From positions 1 to 8,524 of the forward strand of contig CAMLQP010000112.1 of the NCBI GenBank assembly GCA_946482115.1: a DNA stretch of 8,524 bases, read 5' to 3'. The translations under genes and the position numbers were made by a program. Below are positions 7,665 to 8,524 of this stretch, piece by piece. Positions within the stretch are counted from its first letter, which is position 1, and the number at the start of each line of letters is the position of its first letter. The notes beneath the pieces were generated by a model. The model worked only from the letters and a program-made list of their open reading frames with translations, was not told the DNA's origin and did not search any database. The stretch is from an uncultured Comamonadaceae bacterium. GTDB lineage: Bacteria > Pseudomonadota > Gammaproteobacteria > Burkholderiales > Burkholderiaceae.

Positions 7665-7762
7665 GCAACGGGTATGCCGTATCCGCCTCCGCTCATGTCC
7701 CCCGCCGGCCTGCGGCCGGCTCCTCCTTTACTTCGCTGCGACGGATACGGCATACCCGTTGC
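7665..7762. repeat. Perfect 21-bp inverted repeat with nested hairpin between pccB and pccA
   Basis: Arms 7665-7685 and 7742-7762 are exact reverse complements over 21 bp (core GGGTATGCCGTATCC). They enclose 56 nt that hold a second perfect hairpin, GCCGGCC/GGCCGGC (7704-7710 with 7714-7720, loop TGC). The element occupies the middle of the 239-nt gap between the pccB stop and the pccA start. It is not a normal terminator, as no T-run follows either arm. On the pcc mRNA it would fold into a long stem about 57 nt before the pccA start, perhaps affecting stability or the pccA:pccB ratio (inference). The layout is like dispersed intergenic palindromic elements, but whether other copies exist cannot be seen here. 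The rest of the gap (7763-7847) shows no recognisable element. Confidence 0.85.
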
Positions 7763-7847
7763 TGCGAAGAGAGGGAGTTGGCGTGCGGCCGCAGCGGCGC
7801 ACCACATGCCCGGGAGTGGGCCACAGAAACCGCAACAGCCGAAAACC

Positions 7848-8524
<677 letters not shown>

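Noticed and set aside
7665..7762. The 21-bp inverted repeat as a rho-independent terminator of pccB
   Set aside because: The loop is 56 nt and no T-run follows the stem on either strand; pccA has no obvious promoter of its own, so the transcript probably continues.

Overview
The window is GC-rich DNA with the gene content and protein style of a betaproteobacterium, most likely a Comamonadaceae member (Acidovorax, Hydrogenophaga or Variovorax type). This placement rests on recognised protein families: a cysteine-type intracellular PHB depolymerase, a short anchorless RnfB, and a propionyl-CoA carboxylase cluster with a VOC protein. It was not tested by a database search.

Left part, plus strand (1-2700): the 3' end of an aromatic/aspartate aminotransferase gene, then an extended -10 promoter and phaZ (intracellular polyhydroxybutyrate depolymerase, with a Lys/Ala/Pro-rich C-terminal tail). 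After 28 nt comes a GTG-initiated gene for an orphan RnfB-like 4Fe-4S protein. A weak pair of hairpins follows. Next is a 45-codon remnant of a Rieske ring-hydroxylating oxygenase alpha subunit. It keeps its ribosome site and start codon but breaks off exactly at the stop codon of the next, convergent gene.

Right part, minus strand (2701-8524), read from right to left: the C-terminal part of pccB (carboxyltransferase), a 239-nt spacer holding a perfect 21-bp inverted repeat with a nested hairpin, pccA (biotin carboxylase plus biotin carrier), a small SAM-dependent methyltransferase overlapping a VOC-fold protein by 14 nt, and a methyl-accepting chemotaxis protein with its own probable promoter. 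The chemoreceptor has almost no periplasmic loop and carries a C-terminal Cache-like sensor on the cytoplasmic side.

Taken together, the pcc genes carboxylate propionyl-CoA to methylmalonyl-CoA, and the VOC protein resembles methylmalonyl-CoA epimerase, so this side probably serves odd-chain and branched carbon assimilation. The phaZ side mobilises stored PHB. I did not find a clearly novel multi-gene system. The items most worth a second look are the Rieske remnant junction, the inverted-repeat element between pccB and pccA with a possible leader ORF, and the chemoreceptor layout. Several very long antisense reading frames (up to 977 codons) are by-products of GC-rich codon use and were not annotated.
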